Shown in pieces: positions 54,168 to 63,426 of a stretch of 64,000 bases of DNA. Every line of letters begins with the position of its first letter. The stretch's first letter is position 1. The notes beneath the pieces are model-generated. The model was not told the origin of the DNA and ran no database searches. It worked only from the letters and a program-made list of their open reading frames with translations. A program made the translations under genes and the position numbers. Origin of the DNA: Firm-04 sp045642925 (GTDB taxonomy: Bacteria > Bacillota > Clostridia > Oscillospirales > Ruminococcaceae); NCBI GenBank assembly GCA_045642925.1, contig JAZUJW010000013.1, positions 1-64,000 on the forward strand, read 5' to 3'.

Positions 54168-55955
54168 ATGCTGAGAACTGAAATCGCTGAAAAAGACACC
54201 TGGGATCTGTCCCTTATTTTTCCATCCGAAACTGCATGGGAAGAAGCCTTTACAAAGACGGAATCCGACCTGAAACAAATTCCTGCCATGGCAGAAAAAA
54301 TGCAGGCTTCCGCACAAGGGCTTTTCGAGACCGTGCGCGATATCATCCATGTACGGGAAGACATCAACCGCATTGCGAACTACGCCCATTTGCGCTTGAG
54401 TGAGGATACAGGCAACAGCACCGCACAGCGGCTGTACGGCAAAGCACAGAACCTTGCCGCCGCCTATGGAGAAGCAACTGCATTCTTTGATTCTACCTTG
54501 CTGCAAATTCCCGCAGATACATTCGAAACATTTCTCAAAGAACATGAAGGTCTGCGCGAATACGAGATCACACTGCGGGAAATCATGCGCGAACGTCCGC
54601 ACACCCTCTCCACAACAGAAGAAACCCTGCTGGCTTCCTTTGACAAAGAACGTGAAACTGCCGCCAACACCTACAATACACTGGTCAGTGCCGATCTGAA
54701 ATTCGGAAACATCACCGATGAGGACGGCAATCAGACTGAACTCACCAGCACCAATTACGCTTTATTCATGCGTTCCCAGAAAGCATCCGTGCGTGAAGAA
54801 GCATTCCGTACCCTCTACCGCACCTATGAGCAGTTCGGAAATACCTTCGCATCCCTCTACGCAGGAGAGATCGAAGCGGAAATGGTTTGTGCAAAGGTGC
54901 GGCATTTCGATTCCGCACTGGAACATTCCCTGTTTGCAGACCACATGACACCGCAGATCTATCAGAATATCATTGACGGCATTTCGGAACGTCTGGACGT
55001 ACTGTTCCGCTACTACCGTCTGAAAAAACGTGTCCTTGGTACGGAAACACTTGCGATCCACGACATCTATCAGCCGCTGATCGCTTCCTTCCACAAAAAA
55101 TATACCTATGAAGAAGCCGTGGAAGAAGTATTGGCAGCGCTGTCCGTACTTGGCGAAGATTATGTCCGTATTCTGCGGGAAGGCTATGCCAAGCGCTGGG
55201 TAGATGTCTACCCCAACCAAGGAAAAGTCGGCGGTGCATTCTCCAGCGGCTGTGCCACGACAGAACCCTATATTCTGATGAACTTCATCGGCATGGACGA
55301 AGATGTGGAAACACTGGCGCACGAATCCGGTCACTCGATGCACAGCTATTTCACCCGCAAAAACAATCCTTTGCAATATGCCGACTACCGCATTCTCGTG
55401 GCGGAAGTCCCCTCCACGGTCAACGAACTGCTGCTTTCCTATTACCGTCTGGAACACGCACAGAGCAAGGATGAAACGCTCTCAATTCTCAATTCGCTCA
55501 TGGAACTGTTCAAGTCCACCATCTACCGTCAGGCAATGTTCGCGGAATTTGAAGCAAAAACGCATGAATTTGCCGAACAGGGTGAAGTGCTGACAAAAGA
55601 ACTCCTCTGCAAGACCTACTACGAGATCAATGAAAAGTATTTCGGCGGGGAAATCGTTCTGGATGAGGAAATTGCCTGCGAATGGATGCGGATTCCGCAT
55701 TTCTATTATCATTTCTACGTCTATAAATATGCCGTCGGGCTGAGCGCTGCCGCACACATTGTCAAGCGCATCCGCAGCGGCGAGGCAGGCGCAGTCGAGG
55801 ACTATATGCACTTCCTGAAACTCGGTGAAACCAAAAACCCCATCGAGTCTTTGAAAATCGCCGGCGTTGACATTACGAAAACAGATGTCTTTCATAGTGC
55901 AGCAGACCTGTTTGATGACATCATCACCCGCTTTGAGGAAGCGTACAATTCTTGA
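54168..55955 (+). CDS. pepF: Oligoendopeptidase F
   Basis: 595 residues, cytosolic M3 zinc peptidase that degrades oligopeptides. The zinc site HESGH lies at residues 385-389 (ETLAHESGHSMHSYF), with the downstream Glu ligand in EVPSTVNELLL. Family-typical N-terminal helical domain and the GGAFSSGC motif are present. AGAAAGGA precedes the ATG. The stop codon TGA is made by the first three bases of the MITE-like element that follows. Confidence 0.95.
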   Translation: MLRTEIAEKDTWDLSLIFPSETAWEEAFTKTESDLKQIPAMAEKMQASAQGLFETVRDIIHVREDINRIANYAHLRLSEDTGNSTAQRLYGKAQNLAAAYGEATAFFDSTLLQIPADTFETFLKEHEGLREYEITLREIMRERPHTLSTTEETLLASFDKERETAANTYNTLVSADLKFGNITDEDGNQTELTSTNYALFMRSQKASVREEAFRTLYRTYEQFGNTFASLYAGEIEAEMVCAKVRHFDSALEHSLFADHMTPQIYQNIIDGISERLDVLFRYYRLKKRVLGTETLAIHDIYQPLIASFHKKYTYEEAVEEVLAALSVLGEDYVRILREGYAKRWVDVYPNQGKVGGAFSSGCATTEPYILMNFIGMDEDVETLAHESGHSMHSYFTRKNNPLQYADYRILVAEVPSTVNELLLSYYRLEHAQSKDETLSILNSLMELFKSTIYRQAMFAEFEAKTHEFAEQGEVLTKELLCKTYYEINEKYFGGEIVLDEEIACEWMRIPHFYYHFYVYKYAVGLSAAAHIVKRIRSGEAGAVEDYMHFLKLGETKNPIESLKIAGVDITKTDVFHSAADLFDDIITRFEEAYNS

Positions 55956-56046
55956 GGCAGCACCGCACAAAGCACACCTTTCTGTACAATCTGACGAAAA
56001 ATCTGACTGCACATCTATGCCACCAGCTCTGTGCGGTGTTGCCTTA
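55953..56046. mobile_element. MITE-like element, 94-bp copy
   Basis: Ends are TGAGGCAGCACCGCACA and TGTGCGGTGTTGCCTTA. The reverse complement aligns with the element at 8459-8657 at both ends and through GGTGG and TCGTCAGATTGTACAGAAA, with about 100 internal bases missing here. It starts inside the pepF stop codon. Confidence 0.8.
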
Positions 56047-56070
56047 ACCGTACAACCGATACCAGTATAT

Positions 56071-56116
56071 AGATATCTCCGATTTCAAAACGAAGTCGGA
56101 GATATCTTTTCCTTTG
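56071..56116 (+). terminator. Terminator downstream of pepF
   Basis: AGATATCTCCGA and TCGGAGATATCT form a 12-bp stem followed by TTTTCCTTT. The MITE-like copy lies between the gene and this terminator. Confidence 0.8.
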
Positions 56117-56378
56117 TTAATAAAATTGTCTGTACATAGATGTACCTCCTCAAAATAGTCCACAGAAATGTCATTACAATTTCGCGCTACGTTATGATTT
56201 TACCATACAGCTTCACGTTTTTCTCCATGCAGAATGCGCCCCTGATTTTGTCAAAAGCACACTTTTTCTCGGTCGTTTTACATGAATTTCGCAAAATAAT
56301 AAACACAGATTGAATGATTTTAAACAAACATCATTGGAAATTGCCTTCATAATATCCACTTTTTCTCCATATTTGAAC

Positions 56379-56684
56379 TTGTATTGTTGTACTGCTTTTG
56401 CTATACTTGTGATGATGAATTACTATTTCTTCTGCTTTGCCCCTTCAACAAGACTTCTGTCATTCCACAACAGCAGATGTCTTGAAGAATATATGCCGTG
56501 TCCCCTCACGGCACCAAAACAATATCCATACCTTTGGAAAGGAGTGGTCACTGACAAGACAATTTTTTGGGCAGTGAGAACTGCCACCGGCGGAAATCGT
56601 CTTTTCCGTTCTCATCCGATCCGTTTTCCAACAAATCAAAACCATCATATACGAATAGAAAACATTCGTGATAGGGGGATTTAC
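56379..56684 (+). promoter_or_regulatory. Xylanase promoter and long structured leader
   Basis: TTGTAT (56379-56384), 17 bases, TATACT (56402-56407) gives a leader of about 270 bases. Stems visible in it: CAAGAC/GTCTTG (about 56450-56484), GCCGTG/CACGGC (about 56490-56515), CCTTTGGAAAGG (56531-56542) and GGCAGT-GAGA-ACTGCC (56570-56585). No known riboswitch class was recognised. In the remaining gap 56117-56378 I see no gene on either strand. Confidence 0.5.
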
Positions 56685-59600
56685 ATGAAGCAAAAAAGAA
56701 TCATGGCGGTGGTTACCGCACTTGCTTGCTCCGCAGCAATGCTGACGATTGTACCGATGAATATGTCCGTACAAGCAGCAGAGCTGGTGAGCAACGACTT
56801 TGAATTTGAATATGAGGGATGGTGCGCAAGTGCCGATACGGTTCAGCTTTCGGCTGAAGAATCCATTGGTACAAACGGCTCCCGCGGAATGCTCGTTTCC
56901 GGACGTAAAACACCTGAAGACGGCGCTTACTCTTTCAAGGGACTTTATCTGGTCGGCGGTCAGGAAAATACCTACAGTATGCAGGTTTATTCCGAAACAG
57001 ACCAGATCTTCCACTTGACGCTGACCATCACAGACGATAAAACTGAGGAGTCCCAGACCGTTGAACTTGCCTCCAAGAAGGTCAAGGGCGGTCAGTGGAC
57101 TGAACTCAAGGGTGACTTCTTCGCACCCGCCGGCAGCTATGATTTCAAAATCGCTGTCAATAACGAAAGCACTGAAGATTTCCGCTTCGATGATGTGAAA
57201 GTCATCGGCGAAAAAGCGGCTGAGACCGTTTCCGCTACCGACACCGGTCTGAAGAATATGTTCGGCAAATACTTCCGTGTCGGTAACATCCTGAACGGCG
57301 GTACTATTAAGAACAGCTCCATTACTGCAAACATCCTCAAGGATTGCAGTTCCGTGGAATGCGAAAACGAAACCAAGCCGGATGCTACCATGAATCAGGG
57401 CGCATCCAGCGGCAACAACATCGCTGTTTCGCTCAATAGCTGCGCTGCTATCATGGACTTCTGTTCCAAGAACGGCATCGGCATGAGAGGTCATACGCTG
57501 GTATGGCATTCCCAGACACCTGAATGGGTCTTCAAAGAAGGTCTGAACAAGAACAACAACTGGGTCAATGCCAGCACCATGGATGCCCGTATGGAAAGCT
57601 ACATCAAGAATATGTTCCAGGCAATCCAGACGCAGTATCCGAACCTTGACCTGTATGCATACGATGTCTGCAACGAGTGCATCTCTGACGATTCCAGCCG
57701 CACCAGCAACGGCAAGGACGGCGCAAGAGTCGGCGGTATCGGCAACGGCGCTTCTCCTTGGGTACAGGTTTACGGCAACAACTCCTTCATCGAGAAGGCA
57801 TTCACCTACGCAAGACAGTATGCACCGAAATCCTGCAAACTGTTCTACAATGACTACAACGAGTACTGGGATCACAAGCGCGACTGCATCTACAATATGT
57901 GCAAGAACCTCTACAACAAGGGCATCCTTGACGGTGTCGGTATGCAGTCCCATATCAATGCTGACTGGAGTGGTTTCTCCGGTATGTCCGCTTACGAAAC
58001 TGCTATGAGAAAGTACGCTTCCATCGGCTGCGAAGTACAGGCTACAGAGCTTGATATTTCGGTCGAAAGCGGCAAGTTCTCAGATCAGGATCAGGCTAAG
58101 AAGTATGAAGCTATCTTCAAGCTCGGCATGGAAATCCCGAACGTGACTGCAATCTGCGTCTGGGGCCCGAACGATGCAAACTCCTGGCTGTCCGCAGGTT
58201 CCAATGGTCTGCTGTATAACAGCAACAACCAGCCGAAGGCAGCTTACACCGCACTGACCAAAGTCGTTCCGCAGAGCGATTGGCTCACCGATGAAGAAAT
58301 GTGGGCAGCCGTCAGAGGCGGTTCTTACACCCCGCCTTCCTATGATCCCGATGAAAACGGCTACTACTTCCACAGCACATTCGAAAGCGGCGATGACTCT
58401 TGGTCCAACCGCGGCAGCTGTACCGCAGCAGTCAGCAGCAGCAATGCTTTCGAAGGCAGCAAGTCCCTGTATGTTACTGAACGTACCGATGCATGGAACG
58501 GATGCTACACGGCTTTGTCCCCTGCTTTCAAAGCAGGCGAAACATACAGCTTCAGTTCGAATGTCATGTACGACACGGGCAGTTCAACCGATACTTTCTA
58601 CATGAAACTCCAGTATACGCTGGACGGCGAAACCCAGTATGACGGTATCGCAGAAGGCACCGCAGTCAAGGGACAGTGGGTACAGCTTGCAAATGCAAAC
58701 TACACCATCCCCGCAGGTGCTTCCGATATTCAGCTTTACATCGAAACCGCTGAATCGACGATTGACTTCTATGCAGATGATATCATCGGTGCAGTCAAGG
58801 GCACACAACCGAAGGGCGCAGGCGAAGCAAAGAAACCGCTGATCGGTGACGTTGACTGTGACGGTTCGCTTTCTGCAAGCGACCTTGCACTCCTCAAGCG
58901 CGGCATCAAGTCCGGCAAGTATGAAAACTCGATCGCAGAGTTGAATGCTGACGTTGACCAGAACCGCGAAGTCAATGCGGATGATGCAGCTGCACTCCGT
59001 GATTTCCTCATCGGCAAAATCAGCGAATTCCCTGTTGTTGCTCCGAAGGTTGACTTCTCCGCACTCGAAAAGAGCTTCTCCGGCGTTTCGCTCGAAGACA
59101 GCTGGAAGAATGACGGCGAAAACAACCCGCTGTATACACAGCGTTTCGGTGCTGACCCCGGCTGGATGGTCTATGACGGCAGACTCTATGTCTATACCAC
59201 CAATGACGCATTTGAATACAAGAACGGTCAGCTTCAGGAAAACTCCTATGACGTTCGTACCATCAACTGCGTTTCCTCCGCAGACCTTGTAAACTGGACT
59301 GACCACGGCGCAATTCCTGTTGCAGGCAATGGCGCAGGTGCAGCTCCCAACGGTGCACAGTGGGCATCCAAGTGGGCATCCCGTTCCTGGGCTCCTGATG
59401 CTTGCTGGAAGAATATCAACGGCAAAGACAAGTTCTTCCTGTACTTCGCAAACAACGGTTCCGGTGTCGGCGTTCTGACTGCTGACAGCCCGACAGGCCC
59501 GTGGACTGACCCGATCGGCAAGGAACTGATTTCCAGAAACACCCCGAACTGCGGTAATGTTACTTGGCTGTTCGACCCGGGCGTTTACTACGATGAAGCT

Positions 59601-60473
59601 TCCGGCAAGGGTTATCTTGCATTCGGCGGCGGCGTACCTGACGGCAAGGCTGCTGACCCCGGCACAGGTCGTATCGTTCAGCTTGGCGATGACATGATTT
59701 CCATTGTTGGCACACCGACCACTCTGAATCCTCCGTATCTGTTCGAAGACTCCAGCTTGATCAAGATCGGCAACCAGTGGACATACTCCTTCTGCCACAA
59801 CTGGAATGTTCCCGGCGGACAGCAGTTCAGCAATGCCGATATCGGCTACATGGCTGCTTCCAACCCGCTTGGACCGTACACCTACAAGGGCGTCTGCTTC
59901 AAGAACACTGCAACGCAGAGTCTTGACAAGGGCGGTAACAACCACCACTCCATCATCGAGTTCAAGAACCAGTACTATGTTCTGTATCATACGCGTGTCG
60001 TTGAAAACCGCATGGGTATCAATCAGAACTACCGTTCGCCTTCCATCAGTGCTGCAACCGTCAGCAACGGCAACGTATCCTGTAATGGTAACCACAAGGG
60101 CGTAACGCAGGTAGAAGCACTGGATCCGTTCACCAAGGTTCAGGCTGAAACGATGTCCAACCAGTCCAAGAGTGTCAGTGTGACCGGTCTGTATGACACG
60201 GTTGTCAACGGCAAGAAGGGCAGCTGGTTCTCCGTTTCCGGCGTTGACTGCAAGAGTGCAACAACGCTGACCATGAAGGCATCCTCTGCAAGCGGCGCAG
60301 TCATTAAGGTTTGCGCAGGCGGCAGAACCGGTACCGCAGTTGCATACATTGACATTCCTGCGGGCGGTCAGATGTCTGAGATCAGTTCTCCTGTACTTGG
60401 TCTGTCTGGTAAGACTGACCTGTACTTCGAATTCAGTGGCGATGCAACCCTCGACTACTGGGTAATGAAGTAA
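56685..60473 (+). CDS. Secreted multi-modular xylanase/arabinofuranosidase: CBM22-GH10-CBM22-dockerin-GH43-CBM6
   Basis: 1262 residues. Signal peptide (1 to about 32, ending VQAAE), CBM22 (about 35-165), GH10 endoxylanase (about 190-530) with acid/base Glu331 in DVCNE and nucleophile Glu455 in ATELD, a second CBM22-type module (about 565-705), a type I dockerin (about 721-785, two calcium repeats GDVDCDGSLSASDLALLKRG and NADVDQNREVNADDAAALRD), GH43 (about 810-1130) and a C-terminal CBM6 (about 1140-1262). It hydrolyses xylan backbone and side chains or xylo-oligosaccharides, and the dockerin should dock it to a scaffoldin. AGGGGG precedes the ATG. Codon choice (AAG, AAC, GGC-rich) differs from its neighbours, as in highly expressed genes. 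Confidence 0.93.
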   Translation: MKQKRIMAVVTALACSAAMLTIVPMNMSVQAAELVSNDFEFEYEGWCASADTVQLSAEESIGTNGSRGMLVSGRKTPEDGAYSFKGLYLVGGQENTYSMQVYSETDQIFHLTLTITDDKTEESQTVELASKKVKGGQWTELKGDFFAPAGSYDFKIAVNNESTEDFRFDDVKVIGEKAAETVSATDTGLKNMFGKYFRVGNILNGGTIKNSSITANILKDCSSVECENETKPDATMNQGASSGNNIAVSLNSCAAIMDFCSKNGIGMRGHTLVWHSQTPEWVFKEGLNKNNNWVNASTMDARMESYIKNMFQAIQTQYPNLDLYAYDVCNECISDDSSRTSNGKDGARVGGIGNGASPWVQVYGNNSFIEKAFTYARQYAPKSCKLFYNDYNEYWDHKRDCIYNMCKNLYNKGILDGVGMQSHINADWSGFSGMSAYETAMRKYASIGCEVQATELDISVESGKFSDQDQAKKYEAIFKLGMEIPNVTAICVWGPNDANSWLSAGSNGLLYNSNNQPKAAYTALTKVVPQSDWLTDEEMWAAVRGGSYTPPSYDPDENGYYFHSTFESGDDSWSNRGSCTAAVSSSNAFEGSKSLYVTERTDAWNGCYTALSPAFKAGETYSFSSNVMYDTGSSTDTFYMKLQYTLDGETQYDGIAEGTAVKGQWVQLANANYTIPAGASDIQLYIETAESTIDFYADDIIGAVKGTQPKGAGEAKKPLIGDVDCDGSLSASDLALLKRGIKSGKYENSIAELNADVDQNREVNADDAAALRDFLIGKISEFPVVAPKVDFSALEKSFSGVSLEDSWKNDGENNPLYTQRFGADPGWMVYDGRLYVYTTNDAFEYKNGQLQENSYDVRTINCVSSADLVNWTDHGAIPVAGNGAGAAPNGAQWASKWASRSWAPDACWKNINGKDKFFLYFANNGSGVGVLTADSPTGPWTDPIGKELISRNTPNCGNVTWLFDPGVYYDEASGKGYLAFGGGVPDGKAADPGTGRIVQLGDDMISIVGTPTTLNPPYLFEDSSLIKIGNQWTYSFCHNWNVPGGQQFSNADIGYMAASNPLGPYTYKGVCFKNTATQSLDKGGNNHHSIIEFKNQYYVLYHTRVVENRMGINQNYRSPSISAATVSNGNVSCNGNHKGVTQVEALDPFTKVQAETMSNQSKSVSVTGLYDTVVNGKKGSWFSVSGVDCKSATTLTMKASSASGAVIKVCAGGRTGTAVAYIDIPAGGQMSEISSPVLGLSGKTDLYFEFSGDATLDYWVMK

Positions 60474-60479
60474 GCAAAA

Positions 60480-60517
60480 CGAAAAACCGCAGTGTAGCAA
60501 TACACTGCGGTTTTTTT
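60480..60517 (+). terminator. Terminator of the xylanase gene
   Basis: AAAAACCGCAGTGTA and TACACTGCGGTTTTT form a near-15-bp stem with a GCAA tetraloop and a T-run. Confidence 0.92.
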
Positions 60518-60910
60518 GAGGATTCCCAAAGTGGCTATGCACGCGAAGCGAGATTAAAGTTTTACTCGATTTTTTTCAAAAAATCGCGAAGTCCAGAGGC
60601 AGCGCCTCTCGTCCCGCTCCGCAGAGCGCGAAATTCCCTTTTCGTTCAAACGAATCAGGAAGGGGTCTGGGGGAACCCTATTAAGGGGTGCCCCCAGTGC
60701 AGTACCCGATTGAAAGACAAAGAGGCAAGAGAACTGGTAATCGCAGTTCTCTTGCCTCTAAATTTATGTCAGGTACGACACGAAGGGAAACCCCTTCCTG
60801 ATTAGTTTGGACGAAATGGGGTGTTTCGCCGACTGCGGTGCAGTCTGTTGGCGTCCTGAGGCGCTGCCTCTGGACTTCGCCAAAGGGAATCAATTCCCTT
60901 TGGAATCCTC
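60518..60910. repeat. Foldback element, about 393 bp, with nested inverted repeats
   Basis: Outer ends GAGGATTCCCAAAG and CTTTGGAATCCTC are inverted. Inside, a 23-base arm at 60586-60608 (GAAGTCCAGAGGCAGCGCC core) is the exact complement of 60858-60880, and 60643-60665 pairs with 60790-60812 with two mismatches (core AATCAGGAAGGGG). Local hairpins lie at 60667-60697 (CTGGGGG/CCCCCAG), 60722-60759 (GAGGCAAGAGAACT/AGTTCTCTTGCCTC) and 60881-60902. No gene. It fills the whole gap between the xylanase terminator and the next gene. Confidence 0.8.
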
Positions 60911-60931
60911 AATAAAATAACCATTTCATTT

Positions 60932-62437
60932 TTAGTATTTCAGCTTGTTGTACGTTGCATCATATTGTACCACTGAATATTGCTCACGCGCTTCATTGAT
61001 CGCATCTACTTTGTTTTGATACAAACTCGAATATGCTGCCGCTTCAAACGCATTTCGCTCATTGTCCCCTACAAAATATGCCGCAACCGATGCGTTCGTC
61101 GTCATGAATACGCCCGTATCTCCAGCCTTTCTCGCCTTGTCAAATGCCCACTTATGCAAATCTTCTCCATATGTCTTCGTGTTGAACGAATAACCACTCG
61201 CCAATCCGCCAAACGAATACGTCATCAAATCACCCGAATAGTCTTTCGCATATTGAGCAAATAATTCTTCGCCGCCGCCTTCCGACTGCCATTTGTCCAG
61301 CAATTCCTGCGCACTCGCCATCGCATCTTCTTCTGTGTCATACTTCGATGCTGCCAGACAAATTACACGCAAATCGACCGTATCCGATTCATCCAGCGTC
61401 GGCAGTTCTATCATCATGTATACAGTGAATGTTTTGAGCTCCTTGTTTTCCACAATATAGGTGTCATTGACTTTCGTCTTTGCCTTGGTCATCCAGTGAA
61501 TCATTTCATCCGAATATCCATCCATCGTGCTGCTGATCAGACAAGCATCAGTGATGTTCTGCGCGGTCTCTTCATCCTTATTTTTCACTTCAACAAGAAA
61601 ATCATAGACAAAATCCAGAAAATCGGCTGAATTTTCTGTCTTTGCAAGGTTTTCTGCAACGCCCTTTGCCTGTTCATAGTTCAAGCGAACCGCAGTTTCA
61701 CCTTCTTCTGCCACATCCGTTTCATCTGTCCATGCAATCGAATAACACAGCGTCTTGCAGCGGCGATAATTGTTAATGTGGCTTTCACAGTATTCCTGCA
61801 ATTCATCTTCTGAAATGCTGATATTGTCTACTGCATAGTTGTAATATGCAGAGGAAAGCTTCTGTAATTCCAGTGTGCTGGCGATGTCTTCTGCCTGTAC
61901 ACCCTTCAAAAGCGTGTCGCTTTGATACGCTGCGGCTTCTTGCTTGCATTCTTCCTTGATTTCGTCCGAAAGTTCATATCCTGCCGCATACGCATTCTCA
62001 CAGGCTTTCAGCGTATTTTCCAGTCCGTACAGCGATGCCTGCATGAAGTATTCATACCAGGTTTCATCCTCTGTAAACTGCTGTTCTTTCAGCGAACGGG
62101 ATGTATCAGGAAGATTGGCATTTTCCGCGCCTTCATTCGCCTTCATAAAATTCACATATGCGTTGTCAAAGTAATAGCCCAGCATTGCATTGGTCACATA
62201 AAAATGTTCCGATTCCAGCGCAATGCTGTTGCGAAGCTGATAACCGTCCTTTTCAATCAGCTTGACAGCAGCAAATACCGTGCCGCCAAGAACCACCGCG
62301 CCCGCAGCACAAAGCGATACGACCGTTACAAGTTTTTTCTGCTTGCTTTTTTTTGCATTCTGCTTGGCTGCTTCACGCTTTGCAAGCTGTTTTTCAGTGG
62401 GTGCAGCCTTCTGCTGCTTGGCATTGTTTTTACCCAT
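60932..62437 (-). CDS. Membrane-anchored SurA/PrsA-like peptidyl-prolyl isomerase-type chaperone
   Basis: 501 residues. A Lys/Gln/Ala-rich cytoplasmic tail (1-35) precedes one membrane helix (about 36-60, VTVVSLCAAGAVVLGG). A helical SurA_N-like region follows, then a parvulin-like domain near residues 350-450 (LRVICLAASKYDTEEDAMASAQELLDKW, SGDLMTYSFGGLASG). The catalytic pattern is weak, so chaperone function is more likely than strong isomerase activity. The start at 62437 follows AAAGGA. Confidence 0.7.
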   Translation of the reverse strand: MGKNNAKQQKAAPTEKQLAKREAAKQNAKKSKQKKLVTVVSLCAAGAVVLGGTVFAAVKLIEKDGYQLRNSIALESEHFYVTNAMLGYYFDNAYVNFMKANEGAENANLPDTSRSLKEQQFTEDETWYEYFMQASLYGLENTLKACENAYAAGYELSDEIKEECKQEAAAYQSDTLLKGVQAEDIASTLELQKLSSAYYNYAVDNISISEDELQEYCESHINNYRRCKTLCYSIAWTDETDVAEEGETAVRLNYEQAKGVAENLAKTENSADFLDFVYDFLVEVKNKDEETAQNITDACLISSTMDGYSDEMIHWMTKAKTKVNDTYIVENKELKTFTVYMMIELPTLDESDTVDLRVICLAASKYDTEEDAMASAQELLDKWQSEGGGEELFAQYAKDYSGDLMTYSFGGLASGYSFNTKTYGEDLHKWAFDKARKAGDTGVFMTTNASVAAYFVGDNERNAFEAAAYSSLYQNKVDAINEAREQYSVVQYDATYNKLKY

Positions 62438-62565
62438 GGGAAAGATTCCTTTCTGTTTGAAAAATACCAATACTGTCAACTGTACACAGTCTATCGCAGT
62501 AAGGTGAAAAATGCATGATAAAAGGCTGAAAGCCATCGGATTCCGACGGCATCGCACATATAAAC

Positions 62566-62594
62566 AGTATAGCATATGGCGGCAGAGATTGCAA
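62566..62594 (-). promoter_or_regulatory. Promoter of the PrsA-like gene
   Basis: Minus strand: TTGCAA (62589-62594), 17 bases, TATACT (62566-62571). The roughly 120-base leader contains an 8-bp hairpin (GCCGTCGG/CCGATGGC, about 62531-62550). Confidence 0.75.
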
Positions 62595-62721
62595 GTATTT
62601 TTTGAAGAATCCCTTCATTTATAAATGCTGACGTATATGATACATTTGCGGATGAACAAAAGTGTTCGCATTTTTGACGTTCTTCACAATCATTTGCATA
62701 GAAAAATTGTGATTTTGCGAA

Positions 62722-62910
62722 TTGCATTTCTTGAACATCCATGCTATAATAATAACATCGAAAGCGAGTGAAATGAATAAATCAAACAGTTGCTTTCCGT
62801 AAAATTGCCAAAACCAAAATTATATAGATATAGGTTTTATCATGATGGATACCGCAGACCCAAAAATAAGGTCTGCGGTAATTCATTTACAAATGAAATT
62901 TTTATTTGCG
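62722..62910 (+). ncRNA. Candidate small RNA unit
   Basis: TTGCAT (62722-62727), 17 bases, TATAAT (62745-62750) would start RNA near 62757. A perfect stem ATACCGCAGACC/GGTCTGCGGTAT-like lies at 62849-62881, then a second stem TTCATT/AATGAA followed by ATTTTTATTT (62882-62906) that could terminate. The only open frame is eight codons (from 62773). The following gene has its own promoter. Confidence 0.4.
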
Positions 62911-62925
62911 ATTTCACTAGGATAC

Positions 62926-62954
62926 TTGACATTGTAGAATAAATATGTTATGAT
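62926..62954 (+). promoter_or_regulatory. Promoter of the small membrane protein gene
   Basis: TTGACA (62926-62931), 17 bases, TATGAT (62949-62954). Confidence 0.8.
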
Positions 62955-63027
62955 ATATACAGAAATTTGTCAAAGAAACTTCACAACTTCCCTTTTCTCT
63001 CATAAAACGCTGTAAAGGACTGATTTT

Positions 63028-63378
63028 ATGCGCAAATATTTAACCGACTATCTCAACCATCTGGAAATGCTTTTGAAAGAAGGTAAGGATTTAAACCTCG
63101 ACGAGCTCATGGAGGAACACCTGCATAAAATACAATTCATGCAGCATGAACGTCTGATTCACTTTCTGGTAACAATGCTGTTCGCAATCTGTTTTTTTAT
63201 CACCATCGGTTTTTTACTGATTGTGAACGACATTTTGCTGGTGCCGCTTCTGGTACTGATACTCTCTCTATTGATTCCCTATGTTATGCACTACTATTTT
63301 CTCGAAAACTCTGTACAAAAAATGTATATGCTCTATGATGAGATCCTGCGGCGGATGCAGGATGCGAAAAAAGAATAA
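63028..63378 (+). CDS. Small two-helix membrane protein, unknown function
   Basis: 116 residues. A charged amphipathic N-terminal helix (1-42, rich in Glu, Lys, His) is followed by two membrane helices (about 43-66 and 70-92) and a charged tail. No family recognised. TGTAAAGGA lies upstream of the ATG. It could be co-transcribed with the next two genes; the gap to the next is 48 bases. Confidence 0.7.
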   Translation: MRKYLTDYLNHLEMLLKEGKDLNLDELMEEHLHKIQFMQHERLIHFLVTMLFAICFFITIGFLLIVNDILLVPLLVLILSLLIPYVMHYYFLENSVQKMYMLYDEILRRMQDAKKE

Positions 63379-63426
63379 TTTCGCTTTATCCTGAGCAAAT
63401 ACGAAGAAAGTGAGGTTTATTCCACC

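Noticed and set aside
56117..56160. A strong minus-strand ribosome site (GAGGAGGT) with an ATG at about 56136
   Set aside because: The reading frame stops after six codons and no promoter or T-run terminator was found on that strand, so no gene is called.
58584..60542. A 652-codon open frame on the minus strand opposite the xylanase
   Set aside because: It results from the strong codon bias of the xylanase. The sense strand has clear CBM22, dockerin, GH43 and CBM6 modules.
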